Below the pieces are notes generated by a model. The model was not told the origin of the DNA. It searched no databases and saw nothing but the letters and a program-made list of their open reading frames with translations. A program made the position numbers and the translations under genes. A stretch of 53,736 nt of DNA, from NCBI GenBank assembly GCA_001766655.1, contig MJCC01000008.1, positions 524,704-578,439 on the forward strand. The letters are read 5' to 3'. The DNA comes from Phytomonas francai (lineage: Eukaryota > Euglenozoa > Kinetoplastea > Trypanosomatida > Trypanosomatidae). How positions within the stretch are numbered: the stretch's first letter is position 1; each line of letters starts with the position of its first letter. Positions 10,601-19,238 of the stretch are shown in pieces.

Positions 10601-12205
10601 TGGGAAGCGAAACGCATCAATGGAATACCCTTTGGGCTTGCACACGGTCAAAGTGCTGTCGCCACTCCCGAGCTGCGTGCCTTTGCGATTGCGAAGTCCC
10701 AAGTCCCCTGCCTTGCCAGGCGCTCCATCCTCCTGCGAATCTTTTAGAAAGGGAAGCACCTTAAACCCCTCTAGCGGGGCCGTTTCTAGGTTAGTTAAGC
10801 CCTTCACAGGGGCGCCGGGCTCCCCGTAAAGCCTTTCCCGCCGTCTCGCATGCTCGAGAGTTGTGGGGAGGTGCAGGTAGAGAAGTTCTGCCTCACAGAA
10901 GAATACACCGATGCTTAGACCGAACGACGGCATGGCCAATCGCCACGCCGCTATACCACTGGAATGACGCTCCAAAGGCTGCGGCGGCGCGATGGTGAAT
11001 AATTGATGATAAGAATCCCCCTTTGAAGCTGAAATGGATACCCCGATCACCTTTCGATTTATCAACGTGCACAAGACGAGAGTCTCGCTCACAATCGCTA
11101 CCTGGAGCACCGCATCACTGTGAGAGGCAGAAACCGGCGTCGCCCCGGTTTGCAAATCAAGGGCACCTAAACTACTCAACGTACTCATTTCCACCAACGC
11201 GATCGTGGCACTCTCCCTATTGCCCAGTACCACAAACCTCGAGCACGCGGCAATACACCCTGGCAAAAAAGGAAGCGTCTCGACGCAACGCTCGAGCTCA
11301 AAGGCTCTACAGACGCCATGATCGGATGATTTCTCGCGAAGTCGATGAGAATCTTCGCCTTCTGCGAGTATCCACTTGGACAAGACGCCATTAGTCTCCA
11401 ACGCCAGTAAGCAAAGACACCCATCCAAGAAGAGAGTTGCAGCCGCAAGAAAGAAAAAGGGCCCTCGGGCAGTCCCATTTCTATCGTGATCCGAGCTACT
11501 TTGTGGTGAAACGCACGTTTTGGGGGTGTCTGCATTTGGAAAACCAGCAGGGATGAGGCCATTGCGCGACAGGCTTTGGTTGGTAAGCATGCTTTGGCTG
11601 GGATGAGCAAATCCAACGCAATTAAACGCCGGAAGCTCCATCGCACTGCCACCCAAATGATTCCCAGAAATCCCTCCGGGATTCGCGGAGATTTGATACA
11701 GAGACCAAAGTGATAACGAATCGGCGCTAACGCAGAGCGTATACTGAGCCTGGCTTGTAGTCACTACAGGCAAGAGTGCGGTAATCGGGCGGCTATGTGG
11801 CCCACACGGCAGGCGCTGCACCACGCGCCCACTGCTCCACTGAATCACCCATAGCGAGTTCCCCTCCGCAGCAACGACGACATAGCAGCTGGCATCGCTT
11901 CTACCACCGCAAAAACTGATCCCGCGGATGCCGCAGCCCGCAGCGTCTGCCAGCAAAAACGTCTTGTTTTCCCTTAAGCTAATGCCATAGAGGAGGCCCG
12001 TGTTCGTTCCGAACGCTGCCCGCGCCTCATCGAGCGGGTGAAAACAAAAGTCGGTTATCTTCCCCCCGACAGACTGCTGAACAACAAGACGCAATAACTG
12101 GCCGTTCGACAAAACTGACGGCTGTGCACGAAACGCGCCTGATTTACCGTCTGCTGGAGACCATAGCGTCTTGATTACAGTTTCTTCATCTATGGTAACC
12201 GACAT
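7643..12205 (-). CDS. TBC1D31: TBC1D31 (WDR67) homologue: WD40 + TBC + coiled coil
   Basis: 1520 aa. Residues about 1-450 form a degenerate WD40 propeller (for example 'VLSKWILAEG', 'SLSLWSLYQ'). Residues about 600-820 are a TBC domain starting 'YHAVIWRFILGLPNKR'. Family-specific stretches follow: 'SVLAHHARVFA', 'EVLLTFFSNWGREFF..YPQPP', 'AELAKHFDHIGAG', 'GAEWLQVMDHAF'. Residues about 885-1040 are a charged coiled coil, and the rest is Ser/Thr-rich. The order matches animal TBC1D31, a centriolar-satellite/centrosome protein linked to ciliogenesis. The Arg-finger (IxxDxxR) and Gln-finger (YxQ) motifs of active Rab GAPs are not apparent, so it may be a scaffold. The ATG at 12205 follows a pyrimidine tract ending TATTAG. 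Confidence 0.85.
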   Translation of the reverse strand: MSVTIDEETVIKTLWSPADGKSGAFRAQPSVLSNGQLLRLVVQQSVGGKITDFCFHPLDEARAAFGTNTGLLYGISLRENKTFLLADAAGCGIRGISFCGGRSDASCYVVVAAEGNSLWVIQWSSGRVVQRLPCGPHSRPITALLPVVTTSQAQYTLCVSADSLSLWSLYQISANPGGISGNHLGGSAMELPAFNCVGFAHPSQSMLTNQSLSRNGLIPAGFPNADTPKTCVSPQSSSDHDRNGTARGPFFFLAAATLFLDGCLCLLALETNGVLSKWILAEGEDSHRLREKSSDHGVCRAFELERCVETLPFLPGCIAACSRFVVLGNRESATIALVEMSTLSSLGALDLQTGATPVSASHSDAVLQVAIVSETLVLCTLINRKVIGVSISASKGDSYHQLFTIAPPQPLERHSSGIAAWRLAMPSFGLSIGVFFCEAELLYLHLPTTLEHARRRERLYGEPGAPVKGLTNLETAPLEGFKVLPFLKDSQEDGAPGKAGDLGLRNRKGTQLGSGDSTLTVCKPKGYSIDAFRFPRRPLVFDAAHSRAKWIDVNAVEGRGEGGGARPGICDTPTQAVTRDGQRAMELLSRTLHSDSMDDETCRYNMDKLHTYLNKYGVFPSKYHAVIWRFILGLPNKRVTAPQFASLARRPPHECVAVFMKPFGLPPGRIRSTIESVISVLAHHARVFAIASFLPSMTYPLCRVYEDDAQSIVEVLLTFFSNWGREFFVCYPQPPSMLGAFLTRCLEKQDAELAKHFDHIGAGFEVWGWDAMQSFFTDMLSGAEWLQVMDHAFMMNPMWLFMFLLSYLVHLREVLLPLRAACEVLEELRRPHSSAFPVSGVIEQAYGMLQTCPRNASFMEPYFALLGWGPSYAYPKEFLCDAEVLEAKSDEICLLRRQEEEKAATRARLRELREEAEAAALREEMLLQREHAVITAKYDSSADLWRSRVELERAQQERLKKERELRLFIVDSKLASAEQIEHLEGKKQQAERQLRDRFVDGLMAEQAWELGKLLTDDELARLEKTAEERMNSALQKLVSPDYSDLPSSVIRTATTGVDESGKMPVGVFRPPLSASFSFPGEVNAVARRIPEVRPSEEDKLPPETGGLQQQPFAPRQVGSLSTKEQHRSMTVDSNVNKKIPAVESSLSPSGGASKSLGLSLSTREIAEKALRGTQPDADPNSEEISSTREESAKSTAASSTKISQFSPPPPLNSRAINMAVHQQKAPYKPPVKENVQSQVNQKVSTPVASSSFCSKQRHLEPFEPFSAWCEDRANHEIRNSTHDMSTSLYNPTQQRYLAMQRRALEAGKRAAFAGGRGAEDSLGNRHSSPFHSHHSKQSKRDTEDKFLSSLPERASRRKLYDNMPRSSSLQDHSSHPHHPHLISPAAERMRAFYASHPINPSEFTTPLSSIPTSSTSTMLPTHTTTTTGSSLATRTISASSKSITAGSYLSNSTGKVKTIVDPSDEKEEIRQKASDSTTCTTLNFSSNLDMTSAGSVIERPHRDNYYSLPPQLNVGSQKKC

Positions 12206-12209
12206 TTTC

Positions 12210-12250
12210 CTAATATAGATAATGATGATAAGAATAATGAAAAACCTAAT
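12210..12250 (-). promoter_or_regulatory. trans-splice acceptor for TBC1D31
   Basis: Sense-strand T/C-rich stretch (TTTTTCATTATTCTTATC...) ending TATTAG, with AG at 12211-12210, five nucleotides before the ATG. Confidence 0.5.
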
Positions 12251-12606
12251 CGGTGATATACTTTATCTACAACCTCCTTATTGAATGGATAGGACCCTAC
12301 CCACCCTGGCTCCTGCGTCGTGTTTTTTATTGTGGGTGGGTTGCACACCTAAAGGTATAATACAGAAAATAAATTATTCTACTTGAACCTAGAACAATAA
12401 AGAGATCGAGAAATACAAATAGAAATACATGATATAACAAACGCGGAAAAGTCTCAACTAAAAATGCTCAACATTTCGCTTTCGAAAGGACACAGAACGG
12501 TGTGAGTATTACAACATTGACAAGGGGAAAATCCGAAGATTTTTTCAATATTTGTACGGAGGGAAACTACAGTTTTTGGTCTAATCGTTTTGTATCAGTA
12601 TTAATT

Positions 12607-12964
12607 TTACATTCCATTGATACCCCTCCAAATAATGATAATAATAACATCGGTTTTTTGATGGTTCAAGATTTCGCTGAGTAGTGACCCCTGAGGCTCA
12701 GGCAATCCGAATATGCTATCGCCCACCAGTCTTGTGCTCATCAGCTTAGTATTAGCAAAAAAGGGCGTCATGGACTCCTACATATTAGACGCATCGAAAT
12801 CCTTCAACTTTTTCGACGGCGAAACCCGAGGCCAAGGTCCCCAAGCTGAATCCGACTTTCTTAAACTCTACATTTAGACACTTTGGATCCACATGTAATC
12901 TTCCTGGTACCCAAACAACAAAATTACGTGCACGACCCCTATAGTTTCATCATCCCAAATCCCT
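12607..12964. other. possible decayed gene or structured non-coding stretch
   Basis: On the plus strand, an ATG at 12713 opens a 54-codon frame (begins MLSPTSLVLISLVLAKKGVM) to TAG at 12875. The adjacent register continues without a stop to 12964 (DTLDPHVIFLVPKQQNYVHD...). One extra T in the TTT at 12873 would join them. On the minus strand, an ATG at 12771 opens another 54-codon frame (MTPFFANTKLMSTRLVGDSI...), with further protein-like text upstream broken by three stops. The signals overlap and conflict, and I recognise no family. If coding on the plus strand, it would be the only gene against the polycistron. Confidence 0.3.
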
Positions 12965-13046
12965 AAAAAATCAACATCGCATCGCGACAAGTGACAAGCC
13001 ACCGAAAATTTCTCCTCTCATGCTTTATTTAGAGGGGGGCGGGGGG

Positions 13047-13327
13047 NNNNNNNNNNNNNNNNNNNNNNNNNNNNNNNNNNNNNNNNNNNNNNNNNNNNNN
13101 NNNNNNNNNNNNNNNNNNNNNNNNNNNNNNNNNNNNNNNNNNNNNNNNNNNNNNNNNNNNNNNNNNNNNNNNNNNNNNNNNNNNNNNNNNNNNNNNNNNN
13201 NNNNNNNNNNNNNNNNNNNNNNNNNNNNNNNNNNNNNNNNNNNNNNNNNNNNNNNNNNNNNNNNNNNNNNNNNNNNNNNNNNNNNNNNNNNNNNNNNNNN
13301 NNNNNNNNNNNNNNNNNNNNNNNNNNN
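13047..13327. other. assembly gap (281 N)
   Basis: Run of N. The left flank is a G-rich stretch (GGGGGGCGGGGGG) and the right flank is GC-rich coding sequence. The gap therefore probably reflects a GC-rich region that failed to sequence. Its true length is unknown. Confidence 0.98.
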
Positions 13328-13697
13328 CGTCGGGCGCCGCCTCGCGGCCGTGCACGACGCGGCGGTAGCGGTGGGCGCAGGGCCGCTCGTAGCAGTGCGG
13401 GCACCACCGCTCGCGGCCCAGGCAGAACCGGCACGGACTCGCGCAGACCTCGCAGAGGGGGAGGTGGGGGTAGTTCTCGCAGGTGGTCCGCTGGAAGACG
13501 CAGCCGGCGGCGTGCACGACGGGGGCGGGCGGCTTCCGTCGCGCCTTTCCCTTCGGCGGCGGCCGGTAGGTGTCGACGCCGCAGCCGCAGAGCTCCTTCG
13601 GGGGCTCCTTCTTTGGCGCGGCAGGGACGGCACCCGACCCCTGCTTCTTGTCCAGAACCGATTTGCCACGCGGTCTCGCGGGTGGAAGGGGGGGCAT
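13328..13697 (-). CDS. Cys-rich, probably zinc-binding protein, 3' end lost in gap
   Basis: Not recognised. 123 residues are visible from the ATG at 13697. The C terminus falls in, or just after, the run of N, and the frame beyond it cannot be trusted. After a basic, Pro-rich N terminus comes 'LCGCGVDTY' (Cys37, 39). Eleven Cys are seen in all, with CxxC pairs at 82/85, 89/92 and 99/102 plus Cys66, 73 and 107, and His62, 78, 101 and 109. This spacing suggests one or two RING- or zinc-ribbon-like zinc sites. The start is supported by a good pyrimidine tract ending CTATCTAG a few bases upstream. The visible part is very GC-rich compared with the spacer on its right. Confidence 0.7.
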
Positions 13698-14048
13698 TTC
13701 GATGCTAACTAGATAGTAATAATAATAAGGAAAAGGAAAAACACACGAGATCAGACCTGGCTTTCTACCCTCTGTAGGGGAAAAAATGGGTCGATCCTTT
13801 CCTTTTAAAAGTCAGGCTAGTCGCAGTGCCTTTCAGCCCATGGCAAAAATTCATGGAGTTAGTTTGGAAATAAAAGGTGAAACAAAAGACAATAATAAAC
13901 ATTTATACGGTAAATCTATGAAATGCATTTTCACTCCTCGCACTGGGTAACGCTTTAGCGAATCCCTTTTCCAAACTACAGAGATTCACAACAGACAGAT
14001 TAGCCGAAAGAAATAATTATACGGATGCGCTTACACGCCTTTAATCGT
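13698..14048. other. intergenic spacer
   Basis: No gene is seen. It holds the 3' UTR of WDR55 and, at its left end, the acceptor of the Cys-rich gene. Confidence 0.6.
13709..13740 (-). promoter_or_regulatory. trans-splice acceptor for the Cys-rich gene
   Basis: Sense-strand TTTTTCCTTTTCCTTATTATT tract ending CTATCTAG with AG at 13710-13709, about a dozen bases before the ATG. Confidence 0.6.
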
Positions 14049-15896
14049 TTATTCACCATAACTGGTCATATCGCTGAAGAAGCCACCGACGCGTCGACGG
14101 CGCTTCTCGAATGTAAAGTTGATCTTCTTCTTCTTTTCTTCCTTTAACCACTTCGCAGCTGCAACGCGCTCACGCTTTTGCTGTCTAGACAGAAGTAGTT
14201 GCTCCATCGGATCTGGTTCCACCTCGTCATTCTTAGCGGTCTTCGATATGGCAGCGTTATTCGTCGCTGTCGCACCGCGCTTACCGGTCTGTGGTTTCCC
14301 CTTGATCTCATCGCCCCGCTTTTTTTGCCGCTTTCTCGGAGGCAGTTCCTTCTCGCTCAACTGCTCCGAGTCAACATCCGATGCATCACTGCCGCTTGAG
14401 TCGCTGGAATTCGATGAGTCGTCGTCCTGTGTGGGTTCGCTGCTTTCATCACTTTCCTCCTCCCCTTCTTCCTCTCGTCTCTTGCGTTCCTCCTCGGCCG
14501 CTGCATCGAGATCAATCCCTCGCAGGGCGCTCATGTGCCGCCGCTCCGTCTTACTCCGCAACGCGTCGAGCGACTTTTCGTCATTCAAGAAGCGAATGTC
14601 TACAAAATCAATGATATTGTCGTCGCCTCCCACCGCCAGCATCTGGTTGTCATGACTCACACGCATTCGTGTGATCCCCTCATGTCCTCTCTGTTTTCGG
14701 ACGAAATAATTGCTATTATGATGCGAATTAGGTACACCATTAACAGGCGATGCAATGCTATTGGCATGCGAGTAGGTATAATCTCGCGCGCTGAGTTGAC
14801 AGAGATTCCGCCGCAATGGGTACATTTCGATTACACGCACAAGCCCATCACAGGCGCCGGTCAGAATGATATTATTCCCAACAATTGTATCTTCGCGATT
14901 AAAACTGATGATACTCTCGCATTCACGCGGATGCCGATCGAGCACATCGTACGGACGGCGCCAGGAACCGTACTTCCAAAGAGGCAAGCTCCCTGACGGG
15001 GTGCCGCAGATAATGCTCGGGGTGAACGTCTCCCTGTTCGCCCCGCTGCTGTTAATAAAGGCGAAGCAGTTTATCTCATCCTTCCGGGCCTCGCTATAGT
15101 CCCGGATGCGGCCGCCCCGGACGTCATACACGCCAAGACAAGTATCTCCGCTGCTCGAAACCAGCTCCTGCACGTCCGTAAAGAAGATCAACTGCGAAAC
15201 GTAATCGCCGTGTTCATGGTAGACGTGTACTGGCCGCCGTTCCCGCATATCCCAAATCGCGATCAGCCCATCGTCATCACCTGTCGCCACAAGGTTCTCA
15301 TCACAGACACACAGAGATGAGATGCCGTGATGGTGGGGATTCGGCGTCAACGTGTAGTCCTTACGAGGCACCTTCCGTGAAGCCTTCACTTTTTTCGTAG
15401 CCGAAACTGACGAACTTTGTGTGCGTTTCGACTTTGACTCCTTTTTACGAGCCGCCGCCGCCATCGTATCCGCGGTGAGGTGAATCACGAGACGGGAGGT
15501 CACGCAGTCGAGTACGGAAACGGTCCGATCGCTGCTCGCCGAAACCAAGTAAGCACCATCGTCCGTGAACTCCATCGAGGTGATGCTGCCGTAGGGGTGC
15601 ATGCGCATGCTTAAATTGGTTTCGTTTACTACGACTTTAGATTCATCGTAGAGTTTATTGCGCCCAAAAACCCACGACGCGAAGTCGTTGACAAGCGGCT
15701 TTTGCACAACTTCGTCGCCGTTGTACTCATAGATGGCCACCTCACCTGTCACCATCCCCAACGCAAGAATCGGAAGCCGTGGGTGGAAGCCGATGTCCAT
15801 GACAGGTGCGGACGCCAGAAGCGATGGCGGAACGACAGGGGCACATCTATCCCCTAACAAGATATCCTCATTAAATTCTAGGTTGCTCAAATCCAT
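14049..15896 (-). CDS. WDR55: WDR55 / Jip5-like WD40 ribosome-biogenesis protein
   Basis: 615 aa. WDR55 (yeast Jip5) is a nucleolar WD40 protein needed for rRNA processing and 60S assembly. The protein starts 'MDLSNLEFNEDILLGDRCAP'. WD blades follow up to about residue 440, including 'VMDIGFHPRLPILALG', 'ITSMEFTDDGAYLVSASSDR', 'LVATGDDDGLIAIWDMRER' and 'MLAVGGDDNIIDFVDIRF'. Then come an acidic Ser/Asp/Glu tract (about 460-525), a Lys/Arg tail with NLS-like 'PPRKRQKKRGDE', and the family-type ending '...GGFFSDM'. A basic insert lies between blades (about 155-185). The open frame extends upstream to 15968 without ATG. A textbook acceptor (TTTTCTTCCCCCCAG) at 15903 sits just before the ATG at 15896. 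Confidence 0.85.
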   Translation of the reverse strand: MDLSNLEFNEDILLGDRCAPVVPPSLLASAPVMDIGFHPRLPILALGMVTGEVAIYEYNGDEVVQKPLVNDFASWVFGRNKLYDESKVVVNETNLSMRMHPYGSITSMEFTDDGAYLVSASSDRTVSVLDCVTSRLVIHLTADTMAAAARKKESKSKRTQSSSVSATKKVKASRKVPRKDYTLTPNPHHHGISSLCVCDENLVATGDDDGLIAIWDMRERRPVHVYHEHGDYVSQLIFFTDVQELVSSSGDTCLGVYDVRGGRIRDYSEARKDEINCFAFINSSGANRETFTPSIICGTPSGSLPLWKYGSWRRPYDVLDRHPRECESIISFNREDTIVGNNIILTGACDGLVRVIEMYPLRRNLCQLSARDYTYSHANSIASPVNGVPNSHHNSNYFVRKQRGHEGITRMRVSHDNQMLAVGGDDNIIDFVDIRFLNDEKSLDALRSKTERRHMSALRGIDLDAAAEEERKRREEEGEEESDESSEPTQDDDSSNSSDSSGSDASDVDSEQLSEKELPPRKRQKKRGDEIKGKPQTGKRGATATNNAAISKTAKNDEVEPDPMEQLLLSRQQKRERVAAAKWLKEEKKKKINFTFEKRRRRVGGFFSDMTSYGE

Positions 15897-16208
15897 CCCG
15901 TCCTGGGGGGAAGAAAATGTGAGTGATAATGAAGGCAAGTTCTGTATAGCAACCGCGGAGGGAAACACAGAAGCAAAGGATTATAGGGATGCTCATCGCC
16001 TTTATAGTTAGAATAATATATTTTAATATATATAATTGCTACATCTCGAACATTAAAATGTTTCTATTTAAAAACGTATACCATGAACAAGAAAATCAAA
16101 CACGATTCAGAAAAAAATACACAGCGCAATTTATTATATGCGCTTAAATAAATATAAATATAAACATATTTATATATATAGTATTAAATTAAAAGTGACA
16201 CTTTGTGT
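15897..16208. other. intergenic spacer
   Basis: No gene is seen. AT-rich, with short TATATA steps at about 16018-16030 and 16167-16180. Confidence 0.6.
15903..15920 (-). promoter_or_regulatory. trans-splice acceptor for WDR55
   Basis: Sense-strand ACATTTTCTTCCCCCCAG, with AG at 15904-15903, six bases upstream of the ATG. It decides the start. Confidence 0.7.
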
Positions 16209-19200
16209 TCACTTTACTGGTGCTCTGATAAAATCGAGCACGTATTTGCCCACTTCTTCGCGGTGGTTTGGTTCTGCAAAGAACCAGTGGCCTCCCCCTT
16301 CAATCCTGATGACATTAGAAATACCATCCTCTGCTCGCTTCACAGATGTGATGTACTCACACCATTGAGGTGTGTGTTGCATGGCGGACTTGTTGCCGCC
16401 ATACATGAAAAGAATGGGGATTGGGATTGGAGAGAGAAAGCTCTCAGGGACCAGTAGCGAAGATCCTGTTCTCTCTTTGTAAGTAAGACTATCGAAAGGA
16501 GAATTTTCCTGGGCTCGCTTGTCATTGCGAAGCTTCCGCATGTTTCTGTGGGTGCTTGATTTTCGTACGGTCTTATTAGACTTGCGAAGCGCTGGTACGA
16601 CCTCGAAAGGCACACTGAATCGTGCGCGTCTTTGGGTAAAAAAATAAGCAGCGAAAATGGAGGATCTATAGCATAAGTAAATCCAATACATTTTAAAGTT
16701 TACTTGTACTTCTACCTCTTTGTGAGTACCCATTTTTCCCCTATGTGCTACAGGGTCAGGTTGGCTTCCCAGACTGGCCGTAGCAGAAACCATGGCACCT
16801 TTCTTATGAATAGGTAGTTCATGGTATTGGCTAGAGTAGGAGCGAGCCCACACTCTTCCCTCCTCTTCAGACATATTTTTTGCATTCTTTTTTTTTAAAG
16901 AAACCCGCAGTGGTGGAAAGAAATATGACTTGTATTCAATGTCTTGTTTCACAAGTAATCCCATCGACTTTGCAGCGATGTTGGGTGGCGAGCAAAGGCG
17001 AGGCAACGTCGAAGGGTCCGCCCCAACCGTTTTATTGGTAAGTCTCCCCAAGTTGAAGTAGCCTCTTCCACCTTGGTAGTAATCCTCCGCACACGAGTGA
17101 TCTCTGTACGCACAATAGGGACTTACTCCAGTCAGTGCATCCCACACGCAGCGTGAAGAAGCATCCCCCGCCTCCGCTAGCGCGGAGCTTGTGAAAAAGG
17201 TCCAGGGTTTCAAACCGGCAACATTCACGGCCGCGGCATCGGAGCTAGGGGTTTGGGTTGAGGAAATCCCCCCTCGGGTGGGGCTAGTCCTTTCATTGCG
17301 CGCGTGTAGAACGTCAGCCGTGGACCGGCCGACAGGGACAAAGGAATCGCACGAGCGTTGCGGAAAAGACCGCGAGGAGGTGCGTTGTGGTTCGGTTTCG
17401 CAGGCAGACTTCAAAAATGGAACCATGAAAATACACCAGGAGTTTTCTGTCCCTGGCGTTTCCAAATCATCGGTGGCTGTCTTTTTGGCGCACTCTTTCT
17501 GGTCGCGATGAAAGAAGAAATTGTTCAATAACGAATGATAGTTAAAATGGGAGTCGTCGAAAGTATTGCAGCCCGTGAAGTGGGACAGGGCACTGTGCAG
17601 AAAAGATGGGATCCAGGATCCTGCTCCGGGCTGCGACTTCAGACAGGCCTCAACCGGGTTCACTAGATTTGCCGTTTCATGGTGCCCTCTAGCAGCGGCT
17701 AGACAATGCTGTACGTATTGATTCTGAATAAAAGACTGAAAAGACGATTCCGGTTCCGGTGAAAATTGATATCGCGGATCGTATGAATAGCACGGTCGAT
17801 TAGACAGGAATGAAAATATCCGGAAGACCCAACGCGCCACCGCAACAGGGAGAAGCATTCCGCAGAGGACCACCACGAGCTCGCCGATGAGTACTACGAT
17901 CCACAGCAGCCATCGCTGAATGGAGTTCTCGCCTTCACTCGAGATTTGCTCCGTTTGCCGCGGCGCCGAGGACTGGGAGGGATGTAGTGAAAGCGCCTCC
18001 GCGCTTTCATTTCCATCCGTAGAGGCTCCGCCTAAGGGGGATTCAACGCTGTGGGGTTGCGGGTGCGGCGTGAACGCGGTGCTCTTCGAGCTGGTGGTGG
18101 TGAGACCCTCCGATGGGGATAGCGGACTGCTATCGGAGCTATTGCTCTCTGCATTCGTCAGGCTGTAGACGCGAGTGCCCGGCACCCCGCTAGCCTTTAA
18201 GGATGGCTTGCAGGAAGTATGGAGAGAACTCTGGCGATGCTTAGGGTTAGGGGCTGCGTTGGCGGCCTTTGTAGACGCCCCGTTGACCGTCATCGTTTTC
18301 TCTTGTGATGGTGTTGCACATACTGGGACGTGGTTCGGGTCCTTTTTACTAATTGAGCTGAGATTGAGAGGCCTCACGATAGGGTGTGCGATCGGTTTAA
18401 ACACCTTATTGGGCATCTTCAACCCAGTATCAAGTGCTATCATACGCGAAAATAATCTTGGGCGCGCTAAAAGAAGTTCATACGCAAGTAAACAACCCAA
18501 ATCGTGTGCGATGAGAATTGGTTTGGGGTAGTACGGTGGTAGCTGATGTGGGGGAATACCTTGCGCATGCATCGTCCCGTCTTCTGCGTCGAGCTTGTTC
18601 GGAATGAAAGCCCTTGGACAATAGTTGTGATTTTCCAGGGAGGTATCTATAGCGATTTCCAGTAGGGCCACGAGGGCCTGGAAGCTATACCCCGAACGAG
18701 GTGCCCACATGGGAACGACTTCTGTGGTTTGTAGTGTCGTAGCTCCATTTCCATGAGGATTGCTCTCAACAGGATCAGGGCCAATGGAGACCCCTGCACG
18801 TTTTGAGAGAGGTGCAGAAGAGAAGTGTGTACAACGAGTATTCCGCAAGGAATGCTGTCTTTCATCCCTATCATCCTCCATTGTCCGTTTGGGCAAGACC
18901 TTAGTCGTTGAAATGGGGATACGTGGATGATTACAATTTCGACTCTGGAAAGGGATTACGCTTGTTGTGTTGAACGAGAAAAGCGACTCATCCTCTTTAT
19001 GTGATGTCGATGCCGCATAGCGCTCTTCCAGTGAACATGATGAAGATGGAAAAGATCTGGAGTAATTTTGAAAGAATGGGTGGTCGTGGTCAAATCCAGG
19101 TATTGTAATACCGACGATCCGATAGTCGGCTGCTAGCACGCGTTGGATATTATTACGGAAAATATCACATGTGTCCAGCAATCCAGATATAAAAATGACT

Positions 19201-19238
19201 GTTGGAGCTTTTAGATTTTCAGATATTGAGATATTCAT
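16209..19238 (-). CDS. alpha/beta-hydrolase-fold protein with a ~650-residue insertion and membrane segment
   Basis: 1009 aa. The hydrolase core is split. The N-terminal part has strand 'TVIFISGLLDTC' (13-24), 'YRIVGITIPGFD' (39-50) and the nucleophile elbow 'PILIAHDLGCLLAYE' (240-254). The C-terminal end has 'IPILFMYGGNKSA' and the His loop 'IEGGGHWFFAEPN'. The elbow has Asp246 where a Ser hydrolase has Ser. HDxG is the elbow of epoxide hydrolases and haloalkane dehalogenases, so either an Asp-nucleophile enzyme or a non-enzyme is possible. About 280-920 is a Ser/Pro-rich insertion holding a hydrophobic span (443-465, 'LLWIVVLIGELVVVL') and another near 'MYWIYLCYRSSIFAAYFF', so it is likely membrane-bound. 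Stop TGA. The exact substrate is unknown. Confidence 0.75.
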   Translation of the reverse strand: MNISISENLKAPTVIFISGLLDTCDIFRNNIQRVLAADYRIVGITIPGFDHDHPFFQNYSRSFPSSSCSLEERYAASTSHKEDESLFSFNTTSVIPFQSRNCNHPRIPISTTKVLPKRTMEDDRDERQHSLRNTRCTHFSSAPLSKRAGVSIGPDPVESNPHGNGATTLQTTEVVPMWAPRSGYSFQALVALLEIAIDTSLENHNYCPRAFIPNKLDAEDGTMHAQGIPPHQLPPYYPKPILIAHDLGCLLAYELLLARPRLFSRMIALDTGLKMPNKVFKPIAHPIVRPLNLSSISKKDPNHVPVCATPSQEKTMTVNGASTKAANAAPNPKHRQSSLHTSCKPSLKASGVPGTRVYSLTNAESNSSDSSPLSPSEGLTTTSSKSTAFTPHPQPHSVESPLGGASTDGNESAEALSLHPSQSSAPRQTEQISSEGENSIQRWLLWIVVLIGELVVVLCGMLLPVAVARWVFRIFSFLSNRPCYSYDPRYQFSPEPESSFQSFIQNQYVQHCLAAARGHHETANLVNPVEACLKSQPGAGSWIPSFLHSALSHFTGCNTFDDSHFNYHSLLNNFFFHRDQKECAKKTATDDLETPGTENSWCIFMVPFLKSACETEPQRTSSRSFPQRSCDSFVPVGRSTADVLHARNERTSPTRGGISSTQTPSSDAAAVNVAGLKPWTFFTSSALAEAGDASSRCVWDALTGVSPYCAYRDHSCAEDYYQGGRGYFNLGRLTNKTVGADPSTLPRLCSPPNIAAKSMGLLVKQDIEYKSYFFPPLRVSLKKKNAKNMSEEEGRVWARSYSSQYHELPIHKKGAMVSATASLGSQPDPVAHRGKMGTHKEVEVQVNFKMYWIYLCYRSSIFAAYFFTQRRARFSVPFEVVPALRKSNKTVRKSSTHRNMRKLRNDKRAQENSPFDSLTYKERTGSSLLVPESFLSPIPIPILFMYGGNKSAMQHTPQWCEYITSVKRAEDGISNVIRIEGGGHWFFAEPNHREEVGKYVLDFIRAPVK

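Larger units (their letters stand above)
12206..13046. other. intergenic, with an ambiguous protein-like stretch
   Basis: No complete gene is seen. The left part holds the TBC1D31 5' UTR. The stretch from about 12600 to 12970 has more balanced base composition than the flanks and is described separately. Confidence 0.5.
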
